DNA of 64,000 nucleotides, taken from contig NZ_SJPG01000001.1 in the NCBI RefSeq assembly GCF_007859715.1, forward strand, positions 4,764,001 through 4,828,000. The letters are read 5' to 3'. The position numbers and the translations under genes are program-made. This document shows, one piece after another, positions 49,650 to 59,982 of the stretch. This DNA is from Rubinisphaera italica. Its GTDB lineage: Bacteria; Planctomycetota; Planctomycetia; Planctomycetales; Planctomycetaceae. How positions within the stretch are numbered: position 1 is the first letter of the stretch; each line of letters starts with the position of its first letter. The notes beneath the pieces are model-generated. The model was not told where the DNA came from, did no database searches, and saw nothing but the letters and a program-made list of their open reading frames with translations.

Positions 49650-52600
49650 TTACCTCTGCATCATGGTTTCGTCGTAATTTAGTAGTGTATTCGCTACGAC
49701 AGTCAGTGCAGCGCATTGAGCGGGTTCGAGAGATTCATCGCGAGTTTTATCGCCGATCTTCAAGTAGCTCAGAGCGGCTTCGGGGTTTGTCTGAAAGTGA
49801 GTCCGATTCTGCTGGTATAGATTATTGAGCACGCTCATTTCCTGATCGGAAGGAGCCCGCGAGGTTAGCTGGCGAAACATTCGCGTTATCGCTGCGGTTG
49901 AATCTTCAGGATGTAGCCGCAAACTTTCTTCGGCCAGATTGCGAGCCGCTTCGACGAATTGGGGGCCATTCATCATGATGAAGGCTTGCAGTGGTGAGGA
50001 TGTTTTTTCGCGTTTGACCTGACAGACATCTCGCTTGGAGGCATCGAAGGTCATCATCGCAGGAGCGGGTCCTGTTCGTTTCCAGTAGGTGTAGAGGCTG
50101 CGGCGATACAAACCTTCGCCCTTGCTGCGGGGAGTCGGCTTGAAGGAGTCTTCGACTTCGTACGGTTTGACAGGAGCTCCGCCGACTTTTTCCACGAGCA
50201 GTCCGCTGACTGCCAACGCATTGTCCCGCAGCATCTCGGCTGGCAGACGCCGAGCGGGAAAGCGGGCAAGCCAGCGATTTTCGGGATCACGTTTAAGGTC
50301 TTCTGGCTTTACCTGCGAGGACTGCTGATAAGTGTTCGACATGACGATCTGTTTGAGCAGTCGTTTGACATCCCAGTTGTGTGTCATGAAGTCGAGTGCC
50401 AGCCAGTCGAGCAATTCCGGATGAGTCGGAGGGACGCCCTGACTACCGAAATCTTCCGGCGTGCGGACGAGTCCCTGACTGAACAACATCTGCCAGTAAC
50501 GATTGACGGTCACCCGAGCCGTCAGCGGATTGTCTCGGTCAATCAACCATTTTGCGAGACCGAGTCGATTTCGCGGGGCTCCCTCAGGAAATGGATTCAG
50601 CACGGCTGGGATTTCATCACGAACTTCATCAGCCGGCTGCGTGTAATCTCCCCGATTCAGCAGATAAGTTGGTCGAGGCTCTTCCCGCTCCCGCATCACC
50701 ATGATTTCCGAAACGGGATCGAGCAGGTTACAAAGTTTTTCCCGCATCGATCGCAATTCTTCGAGATGCTTTCGATAAGCCTCGTCGAAGTTGGACAGGT
50801 AATAGGTCTTGATCCGAAAAAGTTGTTCGGGAGTCCGTTCTTCAGTGGTCATCGCCAGAATGGATTCGAGAGACTGTCGTTCGGCGAGGTCTGCAACTTC
50901 GACCAGAGTCAACTCACGTTGATACACTTTGAAATCATCGACGAGTCCGTTTTTAAAGCCGCGATCCCGAAAACGTTCGCCAATCGCAATGTTATCGCCC
51001 CCACCACCGGTGATATTTTTCTGAAGCTGATTTCTAATGATTTCCGTCTCAGCTTTTACTCCGTTGATCCACAGTCCAATCCCCCCTGCTCGGCTCGAAC
51101 CATCATAAGTCATTGCCACATGCAGCCATTCGGATGTAGGAATCTTGTCTTTTGTCCGAATGCTGATCGCGTTGCCGGGCCAGAAGTGAATCAGCGAAGC
51201 CGAAAGGCGCCCCTCTTCGATCAGCATTTCATACCCACGACTGGCGGCATCGGTCCAGGCACGGGAACGATGGAAGATGACCGCGCGTTCTTTCACATCG
51301 GGAGTCTGCATCCAGAGACTGACAGAGAAAGGTTGAAACCGTCGGAAATTGCCAACTTCGAGATTGATCGCATCATCGCCCGTCAGTTTTACGGCTTGCC
51401 CATGAACACCGGGAACTGATGTGTTATTTCCGAAAGAACCCGATTCAAAATCCAGATGAGCAATTTGATCAGGAATCAGTTTTTGCTGGTCTTTGATCAA
51501 TTCCGAGTGATCACCAACTCGCCACTCTTCATACCGGGAATGAGCCTCTTGCCTCAATTGTGCTTCCTCAGAGACTTTTTCTGTAATCGCTTTCTGCAAA
51601 TCGGCAATCTGCTGCTTCTGTTGATCGTTAGTTAACAGCAGCGTCGGTGTCGGGATTGCGGAAGTGAAAAACGAATACAGTCCCGCTTCATCAATATTGT
51701 CGAAGAAGGAGGAGATTTGATAGTACTCGGTTTGCGTGAGCGGATCGTACTTGTGGGAATGACAGCGGGCACATTCCATTGTCAGGCCGAGGAATGCCGT
51801 CGCGAATGTTTGTGTTCGGTCTGCGACATATTCAATCCGGAATTCCTCCGGCACACTGCCCCCTTCCACTTTCTGGGGATGCAGTCGATTGAACGTCGTG
51901 GCGAGAATCTGATCCTGCGTCGGATTCGGCAGCAGGTCGCCTGCCAGTTGTTCGGTGATGAACTGGTCGTAAGGCAGATTCTGATTAAAAGAGTTGATGA
52001 CCCAATCCCGCCAAGGCCAGACGAATCTGTCGCGGTCAACCTGATAGCCATAGGTGTCGCTGTAACGTGCAACATCGAGCCATTCAGACGTCATCCGCTC
52101 GCCGTAGGCAGGAGAAGCGAGTAAGCGGTCGACAACTTTTTCGTAAGCCTTTGGCGATTCATCCAGCAGAAACGCATCGAGTTCCTCAAGCGTCGGAGGT
52201 AATCCTGTTAAGTCGAATGTCACTCGGCGAAGCAGGGTTTCTCGGTTCGCGGGCTGATTGGGTTGGAGTTGACGCTCTTTCAATGCCTGCAAAATGAAAT
52301 GATCGATTTCATTCGTCGGCCAGGTCGAATCTGCAATTTCTGGAACAGCCGTTTCTTCAATGCGGCGGAACGACCAGTGCTGCTGATACTCGGCTCCCTG
52401 AGTAATCCAGCTTCGCAGGGTGTCGATTTCCTCAGCTGAAATCATTCGCTTGGAAGCCGGCGGCGGCATTTGTTCGTCGGGATCGTGCGATTCGATGCGG
52501 CGGATCAGTTCACTTTCGTCCGGCTTGCCCGGCACAATCGCTAGAAATTCGAGAGCGACATCGCGGTCATCGAGCCGGAGGTCGGCTTCACGATGAGCCG

Positions 52601-52751
52601 GATCGGGCCCGTGACAGAAATAACAGCGGTCCGAAAGAATAGGACGGACATCCTGATTGAAACTGATCTTTGCTGGTTCAGCAGCCTTTACTTGCACCGC
52701 AAGTACTGCGAAAGTGAGCATGATTGTTGAAATTCGGAGGAGAGATTTCAT
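49650..52751 (-). CDS. PSCyt1/DUF1549/LamG/DUF1553 cytochrome-type protein
   Basis: 1033 residues with a signal peptide ([19 protein letters not shown]). The N-terminal c-type haem domain has C-Y-F-C-H (~43-47) and a distal Met (MPPPASKRM, ~95-103). DUF1549 runs ~145-340 ([11 protein letters not shown]...[13 protein letters not shown]), then a second C-A-R-C-H near 326. A concanavalin/LamG module at ~430-600 holds [21 protein letters not shown] and [17 protein letters not shown]1553 fills ~720-1000 ([20 protein letters not shown]). Such planctomycete proteins are thought to work in polysaccharide metabolism; the usual DUF1501 partner is not next to it. Confidence 0.93.
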   Translation of the reverse strand: MKSLLRISTIMLTFAVLAVQVKAAEPAKISFNQDVRPILSDRCYFCHGPDPAHREADLRLDDRDVALEFLAIVPGKPDESELIRRIESHDPDEQMPPPASKRMISAEEIDTLRSWITQGAEYQQHWSFRRIEETAVPEIADSTWPTNEIDHFILQALKERQLQPNQPANRETLLRRVTFDLTGLPPTLEELDAFLLDESPKAYEKVVDRLLASPAYGERMTSEWLDVARYSDTYGYQVDRDRFVWPWRDWVINSFNQNLPYDQFITEQLAGDLLPNPTQDQILATTFNRLHPQKVEGGSVPEEFRIEYVADRTQTFATAFLGLTMECARCHSHKYDPLTQTEYYQISSFFDNIDEAGLYSFFTSAIPTPTLLLTNDQQKQQIADLQKAITEKVSEEAQLRQEAHSRYEEWRVGDHSELIKDQQKLIPDQIAHLDFESGSFGNNTSVPGVHGQAVKLTGDDAINLEVGNFRRFQPFSVSLWMQTPDVKERAVIFHRSRAWTDAASRGYEMLIEEGRLSASLIHFWPGNAISIRTKDKIPTSEWLHVAMTYDGSSRAGGIGLWINGVKAETEIIRNQLQKNITGGGGDNIAIGERFRDRGFKNGLVDDFKVYQRELTLVEVADLAERQSLESILAMTTEERTPEQLFRIKTYYLSNFDEAYRKHLEELRSMREKLCNLLDPVSEIMVMREREEPRPTYLLNRGDYTQPADEVRDEIPAVLNPFPEGAPRNRLGLAKWLIDRDNPLTARVTVNRYWQMLFSQGLVRTPEDFGSQGVPPTHPELLDWLALDFMTHNWDVKRLLKQIVMSNTYQQSSQVKPEDLKRDPENRWLARFPARRLPAEMLRDNALAVSGLLVEKVGGAPVKPYEVEDSFKPTPRSKGEGLYRRSLYTYWKRTGPAPAMMTFDASKRDVCQVKREKTSSPLQAFIMMNGPQFVEAARNLAEESLRLHPEDSTAAITRMFRQLTSRAPSDQEMSVLNNLYQQNRTHFQTNPEAALSYLKIGDKTRDESLEPAQCAALTVVANTLLNYDETMMQR

Positions 52752-53103
52752 GGGAAAACAACGATCGTAAGGTGGGAGGATTTTCTTTGTTATTCAGGAA
52801 ATCACGGCAGAAATATTGATCGACGCACGCTGATTTCCGTATTAACATCTGAGATTGATTATATCATATTATTCTACTCTGGTGCATTGTCTGGTCAAAT
52901 TGGGCATAATCTTTATTGATGTCTTCAACATTGTATTGTTCAATGAGTTGCAGATCAGGGTGGCACGACCATGAGTAAAGCGAAGAGTGTGGTCGTTTGT
53001 AATCGCCACGCCCATCACTTCGTTCTGGGACGTGCCAACCACATTGATTTGTTTCAATTCGTTTTTACGACAACCTCAGCTGTTTTTTGATCGGGTAGGC
53101 TAG
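52752..53103. repeat. 352-bp gap with family-4 hairpin-like repeat
   Basis: No gene. GGGTGGCACGACCATGAGTA (52960) and CGTGCCAACCAC (~53031-53042) are imperfect inverted ends of a block that includes CATCACTTCGTTCTGGGACG (shared with 43279). Confidence 0.45.
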
Positions 53104-54642
53104 ATGAGTGTACTGCAGATGACAGATTCGCCGATTGAGCGATTTAGCGACTGGATGAATCCGATTCTGGTGAAGGAAACTCGTCAGGCGTTGAAGAGTC
53201 GGTCATTTGTGGCGACATTCATGCTGCTGTTGATCGCCTCCTGGCTGATCTGCATGTTCGGGGTCGCGATGGCCGGAATGTCGCTTGAATATGGCACACC
53301 GAGCCGGGAATTCTTTCAAGCGTTCTTTTTCGTTCTGAGTGCAGCCGTGCTTGTGATTGTCCCCTTTGGAGCCTTTCGCAGCTTACTGACGGAGCAGGAC
53401 TCGCAAACCTATGAATTACTGAGCATCACTTCGTTAACACCTCGACAGATTGTGTTGGGCAAACTATCCAATTCGGTCGTGCAGATTCTCGTTTACTACT
53501 CGGCAATCGCTCCGTTTATAGCCTTTACGTCGTTGCTGCAGGGGTTTGACCTGTTCGGGACAAGCGTTTTACTGCTCGTGTTGCTGGGCGTTTCGATACT
53601 GCTTTGCACGTTCACACTGATGCTAAGCACGGTAGGACAAAATCGCCAGATTCAGACACTCAGTTCGCTATTTATTGTCGGTGGCCTGGTGATGGCGTTC
53701 AGTTCGATGATGGGATTTTCATTCGCCATGCTGCAGGGAGAAATTACAGCTGAGCCCGAGTTCTTTGCCGTATTGATTTGTTTCTTACTGATCGGGATTT
53801 CGTACTTCTTTCTGTTCCTGCAGATTACCATCTCGCAATTGATGTATGAGTCCGGCAATAAATCGACTGGTGTCCGACTGGTGGCAACGGCTCAAATGCT
53901 GCTGGTGTGGGCGGTGACAGTGGGCTACGCCTGGTTTATGGGAACTTCAATTGATGACGAAGTCTTTGCGATCATCGTGATATTAACACTCATCCACTGG
54001 GGAATATTCGGGTTCTTCATTACGATGGAACGCGATTATCTCTCGCGGCGAATCCGTCGGGACCTGCCTCAACGCGGCATTCTCAGACTGTTCCTCGTTC
54101 CCTTCATGCCGGGCGGAACACGCGGCTTGATTCTCGTGCTGATGAATCTGTTAATTCTGATGGGAATTATGCTGGGAATTCAGCCATTTGTGACGCGGAT
54201 TGATCCCGAATTTCTGCAGGTCAGCTTTGCAATCGTAGCTTACATGGTGATCTACATGTGCATGGGCAGCATGATTTCGCGAAGACTGCTCAAGATTTCG
54301 AACGAACTCAAACCGATGCACGCACGTACCTTGCTGATCATCATCTTTGCAATTGCCTCGATCATGCCCCACATGATCCTCTCGGCGATGGATTATTACG
54401 ACAACTACAATCCCCCGTACAGCCTGCTGCAGATCACCGATCCGATTTCCACCATCAACGCCATTGGCAGTGGATCCTATGCGGGAGGTGCGATCGGTAT
54501 TCTGATGGTTGCGGCAATCGTGGCGATCGTCTTGAATGTCCCTGCCATGATTCGCAGCGTGATGGAAATCCTTGCACCGGATCGCCCCCAAAAAAAACCT
54601 GTTGAAGCTCCCGCCTCAGAGATTGCCACGGCTGTAACCTAG
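53104..54642 (+). CDS. ABC-2-like membrane permease
   Basis: 512 residues, ATG 53104. Twelve or so hydrophobic segments: ~38-60, 77-95, 118-150, 155-175, 185-210, 218-240, 260-280, 287-305, 340-360, 370-395, 405-425 and 465-490. The N-terminal NPILVKETRQALKSRSF and the loop FRSLLTEQDSQTYELLSITSLTPRQIVLGKL resemble ABC-2-type permeases, which pair with a separate ATPase; none is adjacent. The substrate is unknown. The C-terminal cytosolic tail (APDRPQKKPVEAPASEI) is short. Alternative: an uncharacterised planctomycete membrane protein without ATPase partner. Confidence 0.65.
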   Translation: MSVLQMTDSPIERFSDWMNPILVKETRQALKSRSFVATFMLLLIASWLICMFGVAMAGMSLEYGTPSREFFQAFFFVLSAAVLVIVPFGAFRSLLTEQDSQTYELLSITSLTPRQIVLGKLSNSVVQILVYYSAIAPFIAFTSLLQGFDLFGTSVLLLVLLGVSILLCTFTLMLSTVGQNRQIQTLSSLFIVGGLVMAFSSMMGFSFAMLQGEITAEPEFFAVLICFLLIGISYFFLFLQITISQLMYESGNKSTGVRLVATAQMLLVWAVTVGYAWFMGTSIDDEVFAIIVILTLIHWGIFGFFITMERDYLSRRIRRDLPQRGILRLFLVPFMPGGTRGLILVLMNLLILMGIMLGIQPFVTRIDPEFLQVSFAIVAYMVIYMCMGSMISRRLLKISNELKPMHARTLLIIIFAIASIMPHMILSAMDYYDNYNPPYSLLQITDPISTINAIGSGSYAGGAIGILMVAAIVAIVLNVPAMIRSVMEILAPDRPQKKPVEAPASEIATAVT

Positions 54643-54880
54643 CGCATATTCAAAAATTGCCTGCAGCGTCCGGCAGGAGCAAACTCAGTGTTTTATGGTC
54701 ATTTGGAGTCCAAGCGACTGCAGAAACTATTTGAAAATTGCCTAAAACAAAGCTCACTAAACGAGAGAATTCGTTCTGGGTGGCGGGGACGCTCTCGATG
54801 AGAAGCCCCCGAAGTGTCGAATATCGGGGGCTTCGGCTAAGGCGGAGCGCCCCCGCTACCCATAATCTCACTTCGATGAT
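54643..54880. repeat. Family-2 copy followed by family-3 hairpin
   Basis: Family 2: GCATATTCAAAAATTGCCTG (54645), CAGCGTCCGGCAGGAGCAAAC, a spacer and TATTTGAAAATTGCCTAAAA to about 54750. Family 3: outer arms GGGTGGCGGGGACGCT (54778-54793) and AGCGCCCCCGCTACCC (54846-54861), inner GAAGCCCCCGAA and ATCGGGGGCTTC. The last part closely matches 22687-22771. Confidence 0.7.
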
Positions 54881-55471
54881 TCACATCGCATTCCACCAGC
54901 TTGGTTCGACGAAGAGTTTTTCGACGTCACATTGAAAATTGGGGAGAAGTTGATTGGAGATCAGCCGATCTCCTTCTTGAAAAGTGACTTCGCCGGTTTG
55001 CGGATTGACGGCAGTCACCTGCTGAGCTTTTGGTTCAAGCACCCAGACTTCCTGCACTCCCCAGGCCAGATAGTTTTCGATTCGCCGCAACATGACCTGC
55101 TTGCGATCGCCCGTCGAGGCAAGTTCGATCACCAGAGACGGAATGGTTTCTGTGATCGCTTTATCGGTTTCGGTGAATCGCTTTCCATCCAGAAAATAGC
55201 TGGCTGCGGGAAAGAAAATGGTATCGGGTGCGGTTTCCATCAGCAGTCCCAAATCGAAACAGGGATAGCCGTGCTGATACTTCTGAACATAGTCGGCAAA
55301 GAGTTTCGAGAGATTCAGCACCGCGTTGCCAAAATCAAGATCGGGCGGCTGAAACAAATGCACTTCCCCCGCGTGCAACTCTGCCCATTGCCCACTTTCC
55401 GGCAGGGAGAAACGGCGATCCAGGAATTCTTCGGCAGTTAAGAGGGGACCGCTGAGCATGGTTTTTCTCAC
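54881..55471 (-). CDS. Uma2-family (DUF820) putative endonuclease
   Basis: 196 residues from GTG 55471; ATG 55459 is the alternative, five codons in. The order of motifs fits Uma2: [10 protein letters not shown]...[13 protein letters not shown] near the N-terminus, then [13 protein letters not shown] and [43 protein letters not shown], the P-D/E-x(n)-E-V/L-x-S core of a restriction-endonuclease-like fold. Here the first acidic residue of the pair (usually P-D) reads FFPAAS, so it may be weakened. Family members are common, often multicopy, in cyanobacteria and planctomycetes; biological role uncertain. Confidence 0.75.
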   Translation of the reverse strand: MRKTMLSGPLLTAEEFLDRRFSLPESGQWAELHAGEVHLFQPPDLDFGNAVLNLSKLFADYVQKYQHGYPCFDLGLLMETAPDTIFFPAASYFLDGKRFTETDKAITETIPSLVIELASTGDRKQVMLRRIENYLAWGVQEVWVLEPKAQQVTAVNPQTGEVTFQEGDRLISNQLLPNFQCDVEKLFVEPSWWNAM

Positions 55472-55485
55472 ATCTTTGCAATAAG

Positions 55486-55590
55486 ACCATTTTCAAATGG
55501 TTCCTGCAGTCGCCTGGACGCCTATGCCCGGAAAACGCTCTGTTTGCTCCCGCCGGACGCTGCAGTTCATTTTTGAATATGCTCTAACTC
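55486..55590. repeat. Repeat family 2, inverted copy
   Basis: ACCATTTTCAAATGGTTCCT (55486), CTGCAGTCGC, a spacer, GTTTGCTCCCGCCGGACGCT and CATTTTTGAATATGCTCTAA at the end. This is the reverse complement of the family-2 order at 54644-54750. Confidence 0.6.
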
Positions 55591-55748
55591 TTGCAATTGA
55601 TAACGAATACACGAATACGATTTCCTCAGGATGACCGACTCCGGATTATTGTCAACTCTTCTGAGAAATGTCAGAGCTGTCGGTGAATTTTCCCCCTAAA
55701 CTTGATAAGTTTTAATTGATGCGTTCAAGAGTTTTTCAGGAGAAAATG

Positions 55749-57197
55749 ATGCCACGCTTATTGAATTGTGTAGTTTTAGTCGCTTTTTTGCTGATACCAC
55801 TCAATTCGAGCATTGCAGAATCACAGCCAAACGTTGTGCTGATTTTTATTGACGACATGGGCTGGGAAGACTTTTCCTGTTTTGGGAATCGAGATGCAAC
55901 CACCGAGCATATCGATCGGATCGCCGAGGAGGGGATCCGGTTTGAGCAATTCTATGTGAATTCCCCCATCTGCTCTCCTTCGCGAGCCGCGATCACAACA
56001 GGCCAATATCCGCAGCGATGGCAAATCAATTCGTATCTGGCTTCCCGAGCTTTGAATAAAAGCAGAGGAGTGGCGAACTGGCTGGATCTGGATGCTCCGG
56101 TGCTGGGAAACATGCTGCACAAAGCAGGTTATGCGACGGGGCATTTCGGGAAATGGCATCTGGGTGGGCAGCGGGATGTTGGCGAAGCTCCGCTGATTAC
56201 TGACTACGGCTTCGACAAATCGCTCACTAACTTCGAGGGTCTTGGTCCCCGCGTGCTGGCCTTATGCGATGCTCATAATGGCAAACCGATTAAAAGACAT
56301 GCCCTGGGGTCTGATACATTGGGTCGCGGCACAATCGAATGGGTCGATCGCTCACTCGTCACGCAGTCTTTCACGCAGGCCGCTATCGAATTCATTCGGC
56401 AAAGCCAGCGGCGGGACAAACCGTTTTATATCAACCTCTGGCCCGATGATGTACACGGCCCCTGGTATCCCCCGGAAGCTCGTCGCGGTGATGGCTCAAA
56501 ACGGGAGTTATATCTCGGAGTTCTCGAAACAATGGATGAGCAACTCGGCGAGTTGTTTGATGTCATCCAAAGCGACCCGCAGCTGAAACAGAACACATTG
56601 ATTTTGATCTGTTCAGACAACGGCCCCGAACCGGGAGCAGGTTCCGCTGGTCCATTTCGTGGTCACAAAACAATGTTGTATGAGGGGGGAATTCGCTCGC
56701 CCCTAATTGCATGGGGGCCCGGTTTAATGGACGAGTCCGTTCATGGTCGCGTGAACCAAACATCCGTTTTTGCCGCAATCGATCTGGTTCCCAGCCTGCT
56801 GGAGATTACAGGAACCGAGCCGGCGAAGAATGTTGATTTTGATGGGGAGAATCTGGCTGACGTCTTACTTGGTCAATCTGATAAGTCACGCCAGCAGCCG
56901 ATTTATTTCCGGCGTCCACCTGATCGAGATTCTTTTTACGGCGTTGAGGATCTGCCGGATCTGGCAGTCAGGGATGGGGACTGGAAACTTCTGTGTGAAT
57001 ATGATGGCAGTCAGGCAGAATTGTACGATCTGAAGAATGATCGGGGTGAAACGAAGAATGTTGCGGCTGCTAATCCGGAAATTGTCAATCGGCTGAAAAA
57101 GCGGGTGGTTGAATGGCAGGAGTCGATGCCTAGTGACAATGGTGAAAACTGGAAGGAAGAATCCAGGAAGAAGAAGAAGAAGAAGAAGAAGCCTTGA
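55749..57197 (+). CDS. Secreted type I sulfatase with poly-lysine tail
   Basis: 482 residues from ATG 55749; AGGAG at 55738-55742 fits this better than the ATG three bases earlier. Signal peptide: LLNCVVLVAFLLIPLNSSIA. D-D at 35-36 (LIFIDDMGWED) and C-S-P-S-R-A-A-I-T-T-G with Cys 75 to be converted to formylglycine. KWHLGG (~136-141) and CSDNGPEPG (~290) complete the metal and active site. The protein ends in ESRK9P: nine or so consecutive lysines coded by a run of AAG triplets (57171-57193). The stop is one base from the convergent stop of the HD-domain gene. Confidence 0.92.
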   Translation: MPRLLNCVVLVAFLLIPLNSSIAESQPNVVLIFIDDMGWEDFSCFGNRDATTEHIDRIAEEGIRFEQFYVNSPICSPSRAAITTGQYPQRWQINSYLASRALNKSRGVANWLDLDAPVLGNMLHKAGYATGHFGKWHLGGQRDVGEAPLITDYGFDKSLTNFEGLGPRVLALCDAHNGKPIKRHALGSDTLGRGTIEWVDRSLVTQSFTQAAIEFIRQSQRRDKPFYINLWPDDVHGPWYPPEARRGDGSKRELYLGVLETMDEQLGELFDVIQSDPQLKQNTLILICSDNGPEPGAGSAGPFRGHKTMLYEGGIRSPLIAWGPGLMDESVHGRVNQTSVFAAIDLVPSLLEITGTEPAKNVDFDGENLADVLLGQSDKSRQQPIYFRRPPDRDSFYGVEDLPDLAVRDGDWKLLCEYDGSQAELYDLKNDRGETKNVAAANPEIVNRLKKRVVEWQESMPSDNGENWKEESRKKKKKKKKP

Positions 57198-57198
57198 A

Positions 57199-58308
57199 TC
57201 ATTCTGCTGGCTCATCGGACCAGTCTTCTTCAAGCGATTCGAGTTGTTCCAAAGCTTCTTCGAGGGTCGGAACGACCTTTCCGGGCTGACGGCCATCGCG
57301 ATCGCAGCGGGCGAGGTCCAGGAGTTCTTCGAAACTTTCGGATTTCCGCAACGATTTCGCCTGCGTTTCGTGTTTCAAAAAGCGGTGAGCAGAGGAAAGA
57401 TTACCCACGAGAAACTCGACTCGTTCGGTGACACGCCCCGAAAGAACACGCAAAGCCGCTTCTTCCGGCAAGCGGGGATCGACAACAAAGCCGACGTCGT
57501 GCAGCAGACAAGCCCATTGAAATTCGACATCGTAAGGGTGCAGGTTTCGTCCGAGATCATAAACCTGCAGCGAATGGTACAGGGCATCGCCTTCGGGGTG
57601 CTCGGCATAATCCCAGTGAAAACTTTCAAGACGCTCAAGCAGCGGCCTAAAAGTATCCGACCAACTGAGTTCCTCAGAGGTCTCATCCAGTTCTGAAGCA
57701 GTCTGTACGTTGCGTTCGTGAAAGGTCACATTCTGGCCTTTCAATTCCCGAGTGATTTGATCCGTGCTTTCCAGAGTCGGATCGAGATAAATTTGATGCC
57801 CGATTCCATTGCTGAATTGATACGAGTCCGTGGCCCAGTCAGGAGGTTCAATTGGTTCCAGCTTACTATGAGACGAATCCAGACAAGCACGAAGCGCAAG
57901 CGAGTGTATTGCAGGATCGGTTGGCTCACTCGCTTGCGCGTTGTGCTTATATCCGGAGACAATCCAGTGGCAAAGCGGAGTGTCACGAGACTGCATCGCC
58001 TGACCATCGATGTAAAGCAATGGCTTGAAGAGTTTGAGCAGGCTGGCGACTTCGTCAATCAGATACTGCAGCCCTTCATCGCGGTAGGCATCACTGACGG
58101 ACGTGATCCGATCGAGCTCCTGCATCACCTCTTCCTGAGTCGGAACCTGAGCCGAAGTCAACTTTTGTTGACTGAGCCAGCGCATCGCTCGCATCCGAGC
58201 CGTGTGAAAGTTGCGGACTTTACCCCGGGCAATTAAGCGAGCCGCTTCCCTGGCTATCCGCTGACGTAATTGTTGAGTTTCTTCAGTCGAAATCCGTCGA
58301 CGAGCCAT
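57199..58308 (-). CDS. HD-domain protein with embedded dispersed repeat
   Basis: 369 residues from ATG 58308 (a longer reading to 58383 is less likely, as it adds a non-homologous leader). N-terminal ~90 residues are basic and helical (RRRISTEETQQLRQRIAREAARLI). The HD part is near 240-300: HSLQVYDLGRNL and QWACLLHDVGFVVDP (the HD pair). The C-terminus is acidic. Residues ~120-142 (YKHNAQASE... HSLALRACLDS) are encoded by a complete family-1 repeat (57883-57950), read without stop and in frame. The protein was therefore lengthened by the repeat. HD domains usually hydrolyse phosphoesters; the substrate is unknown. Confidence 0.75.
   Translation of the reverse strand: MARRRISTEETQQLRQRIAREAARLIARGKVRNFHTARMRAMRWLSQQKLTSAQVPTQEEVMQELDRITSVSDAYRDEGLQYLIDEVASLLKLFKPLLYIDGQAMQSRDTPLCHWIVSGYKHNAQASEPTDPAIHSLALRACLDSSHSKLEPIEPPDWATDSYQFSNGIGHQIYLDPTLESTDQITRELKGQNVTFHERNVQTASELDETSEELSWSDTFRPLLERLESFHWDYAEHPEGDALYHSLQVYDLGRNLHPYDVEFQWACLLHDVGFVVDPRLPEEAALRVLSGRVTERVEFLVGNLSSAHRFLKHETQAKSLRKSESFEELLDLARCDRDGRQPGKVVPTLEEALEQLESLEEDWSDEPAE
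57883..57950. repeat. Repeat family 1 inside a coding region
   Basis: ACAAGCACGAAGCGCAAGCG (57883) and CTCGCTTGCGCGTTGTGCTT (to about 57949) form the usual palindrome with 17 bases between arms, lying in frame in the HD-domain gene. Confidence 0.85.
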
Positions 58309-58443
58309 GGCAGGTTCTGCAACAGTAGCTGCAGATGAGTATAGAGAATGAATTATGTGAAGTTCAAAAGACGATCGTGACAATATCCGAATTTAGACTG
58401 GCCGATTGACAAATACTAATCACTATTAACTAGCGACTATTCA

Positions 58444-58902
58444 CTATTTATAAACCGATTTCGGATCAAACGACTTTTCAGTTTCCGTAATCACGAGCGG
58501 CACAGGTTGATTATCCGACAGATTCTCGCGATCAACCGCTCGATAGAAACAGCTCTGATAACCGACGTGACAGGCGCCTTTGCCCTGTTGATCGACCCGC
58601 AGCCAGATTGCATCTTGATCGCAATCCACGCGGATTTCCTTGACAATTTGAACGTGGCCGCTGGTTGCTCCCTTGTGCCAGAGTTCCTGACGGGAACGGC
58701 TATAATAAACCGCTTCGCCCAGAGCGACGGTTTGCTTAAGGGCTTCCTCGTTCATATATGCTACCATCAGTAGTGTGCCGGTTTCGTAATCGGTGGCGAT
58801 AGCGGGAATCAAACCATTGGCATCAAACTTGGGAGCCAGTTCGAGCCCCTGCTCGATCTGTTGTTTTTCACCACGGTCTGCAAATTGAATCTGTTCTGAC
58901 AT
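58444..58902 (-). CDS. hisI: Phosphoribosyl-AMP cyclohydrolase
   Basis: 152 residues. Third step of histidine synthesis: opens the ring of phosphoribosyl-AMP. Hallmarks are visible: [31 protein letters not shown] (W-H-K-G-x-(T/S)-S-G), [13 protein letters not shown] with metal-binding aspartates and cysteine (D-C-D-x-D-A), and [14 protein letters not shown] with the Zn cysteines. It stands alone as the cyclohydrolase domain, not fused to HisE. A 17-residue N-terminal extension precedes the core. No other his gene is nearby. Confidence 0.95.
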   Translation of the reverse strand: MSEQIQFADRGEKQQIEQGLELAPKFDANGLIPAIATDYETGTLLMVAYMNEEALKQTVALGEAVYYSRSRQELWHKGATSGHVQIVKEIRVDCDQDAIWLRVDQQGKGACHVGYQSCFYRAVDRENLSDNQPVPLVITETEKSFDPKSVYK

Positions 58903-59017
58903 TACTCACTCATACATTAATAGAATACTCTGATCAACCAATAGCGGATCGTACCATATCATGGACAGGAATTGAAAACACAAAGTTCGCTTAGGAAACA
59001 AAGAGATGATTTCATCC

Positions 59018-59087
59018 TACAAGCACGAAGCGCGAGCGAGTGTGTTTAACCAAGCTCTGACTCACTCGCTCGCGATTCGTGCTTGTA
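59018..59087. repeat. Repeat family 1, complete palindrome
   Basis: TACAAGCACGAAGCGCGAGC (59018) faces GCTCGCGATTCGTGCTTGTA (to about 59087), which abuts the stop codon of the yraN-like gene. It may act as the transcription end of the rpsP-yraN operon. Confidence 0.75.
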
Positions 59088-59489
59088 TTACTCCGTTACG
59101 AGAAATGCATTGGGGAAATAGTCGATTTTGTCGATACCTGCGTTTTCGTTCCACAGGATTGTGACGACATCAAAGCGAGCAGACAACCCGGCGGGGTTGT
59201 GATATTTGAGGTATCCGAGAGCAGTACGCGAAATTTTTCGCTGTTTAACTAAGCCAATTGTTTCCGCGGGATGGCCCTGCTTCTCTGCTGAGCGAGTGCG
59301 GACTTCGATGAAGACGAGTTGCGAACCGTCTTGAGCAATCAGATCGATTTCACCGAACGTATTTTTATAGTTGCGGTGCAGAATTTTGAAGCCGCGATGC
59401 TTGAGATATCGAGCGGCTTCATTTTCTCCTCGCTGACCAGTGGTCAAACGAGGATGAAAATGTTGCTTTAGCCATCTGAGCAGATCCAC
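59088..59489 (-). CDS. YraN/UPF0102-family nuclease-like protein
   Basis: 133 residues. Core: GQRGENEAARYLKHRGFKILHRNYKNTFGEIDLIAQDGSQLVFIEVRTRS, which carries the E-x(n)-GEIDLI-x(n)-(V/F)-E-V-(K/R) motif of a restriction-endonuclease-like fold, and ends with RFDVVTILWN. The family is nearly universal in bacteria, with uncertain role in DNA metabolism. It sits 16 bp downstream of rplS in the minus-strand core operon; start ATG 59489. Confidence 0.9.
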   Translation of the reverse strand: MDLLRWLKQHFHPRLTTGQRGENEAARYLKHRGFKILHRNYKNTFGEIDLIAQDGSQLVFIEVRTRSAEKQGHPAETIGLVKQRKISRTALGYLKYHNPAGLSARFDVVTILWNENAGIDKIDYFPNAFLVTE

Positions 59490-59505
59490 CGGGGTTGCTC
59501 ACGAA

Positions 59506-59895
<390 letters not shown>

Positions 59896-59982
59896 CGCAC
59901 TCTATCCTCAATCGGATGCCCGCCAGGGCCTGGTTTAATCATCAAAATAATGGCAACAGTATATAAAATCCCGCAGTGTTTA

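Noticed and set aside
49468..49716. Open frame across the 49557 repeat
   Set aside because: It reads through the family-1 palindrome and overlaps ends of two real genes; coding potential comes from the repeat.
50379..51419. 346-codon plus-strand open frame opposite the DUF1553 protein
   Set aside because: Long, but wholly antisense to a gene with recognisable domains throughout; no homology-like motifs or signal.
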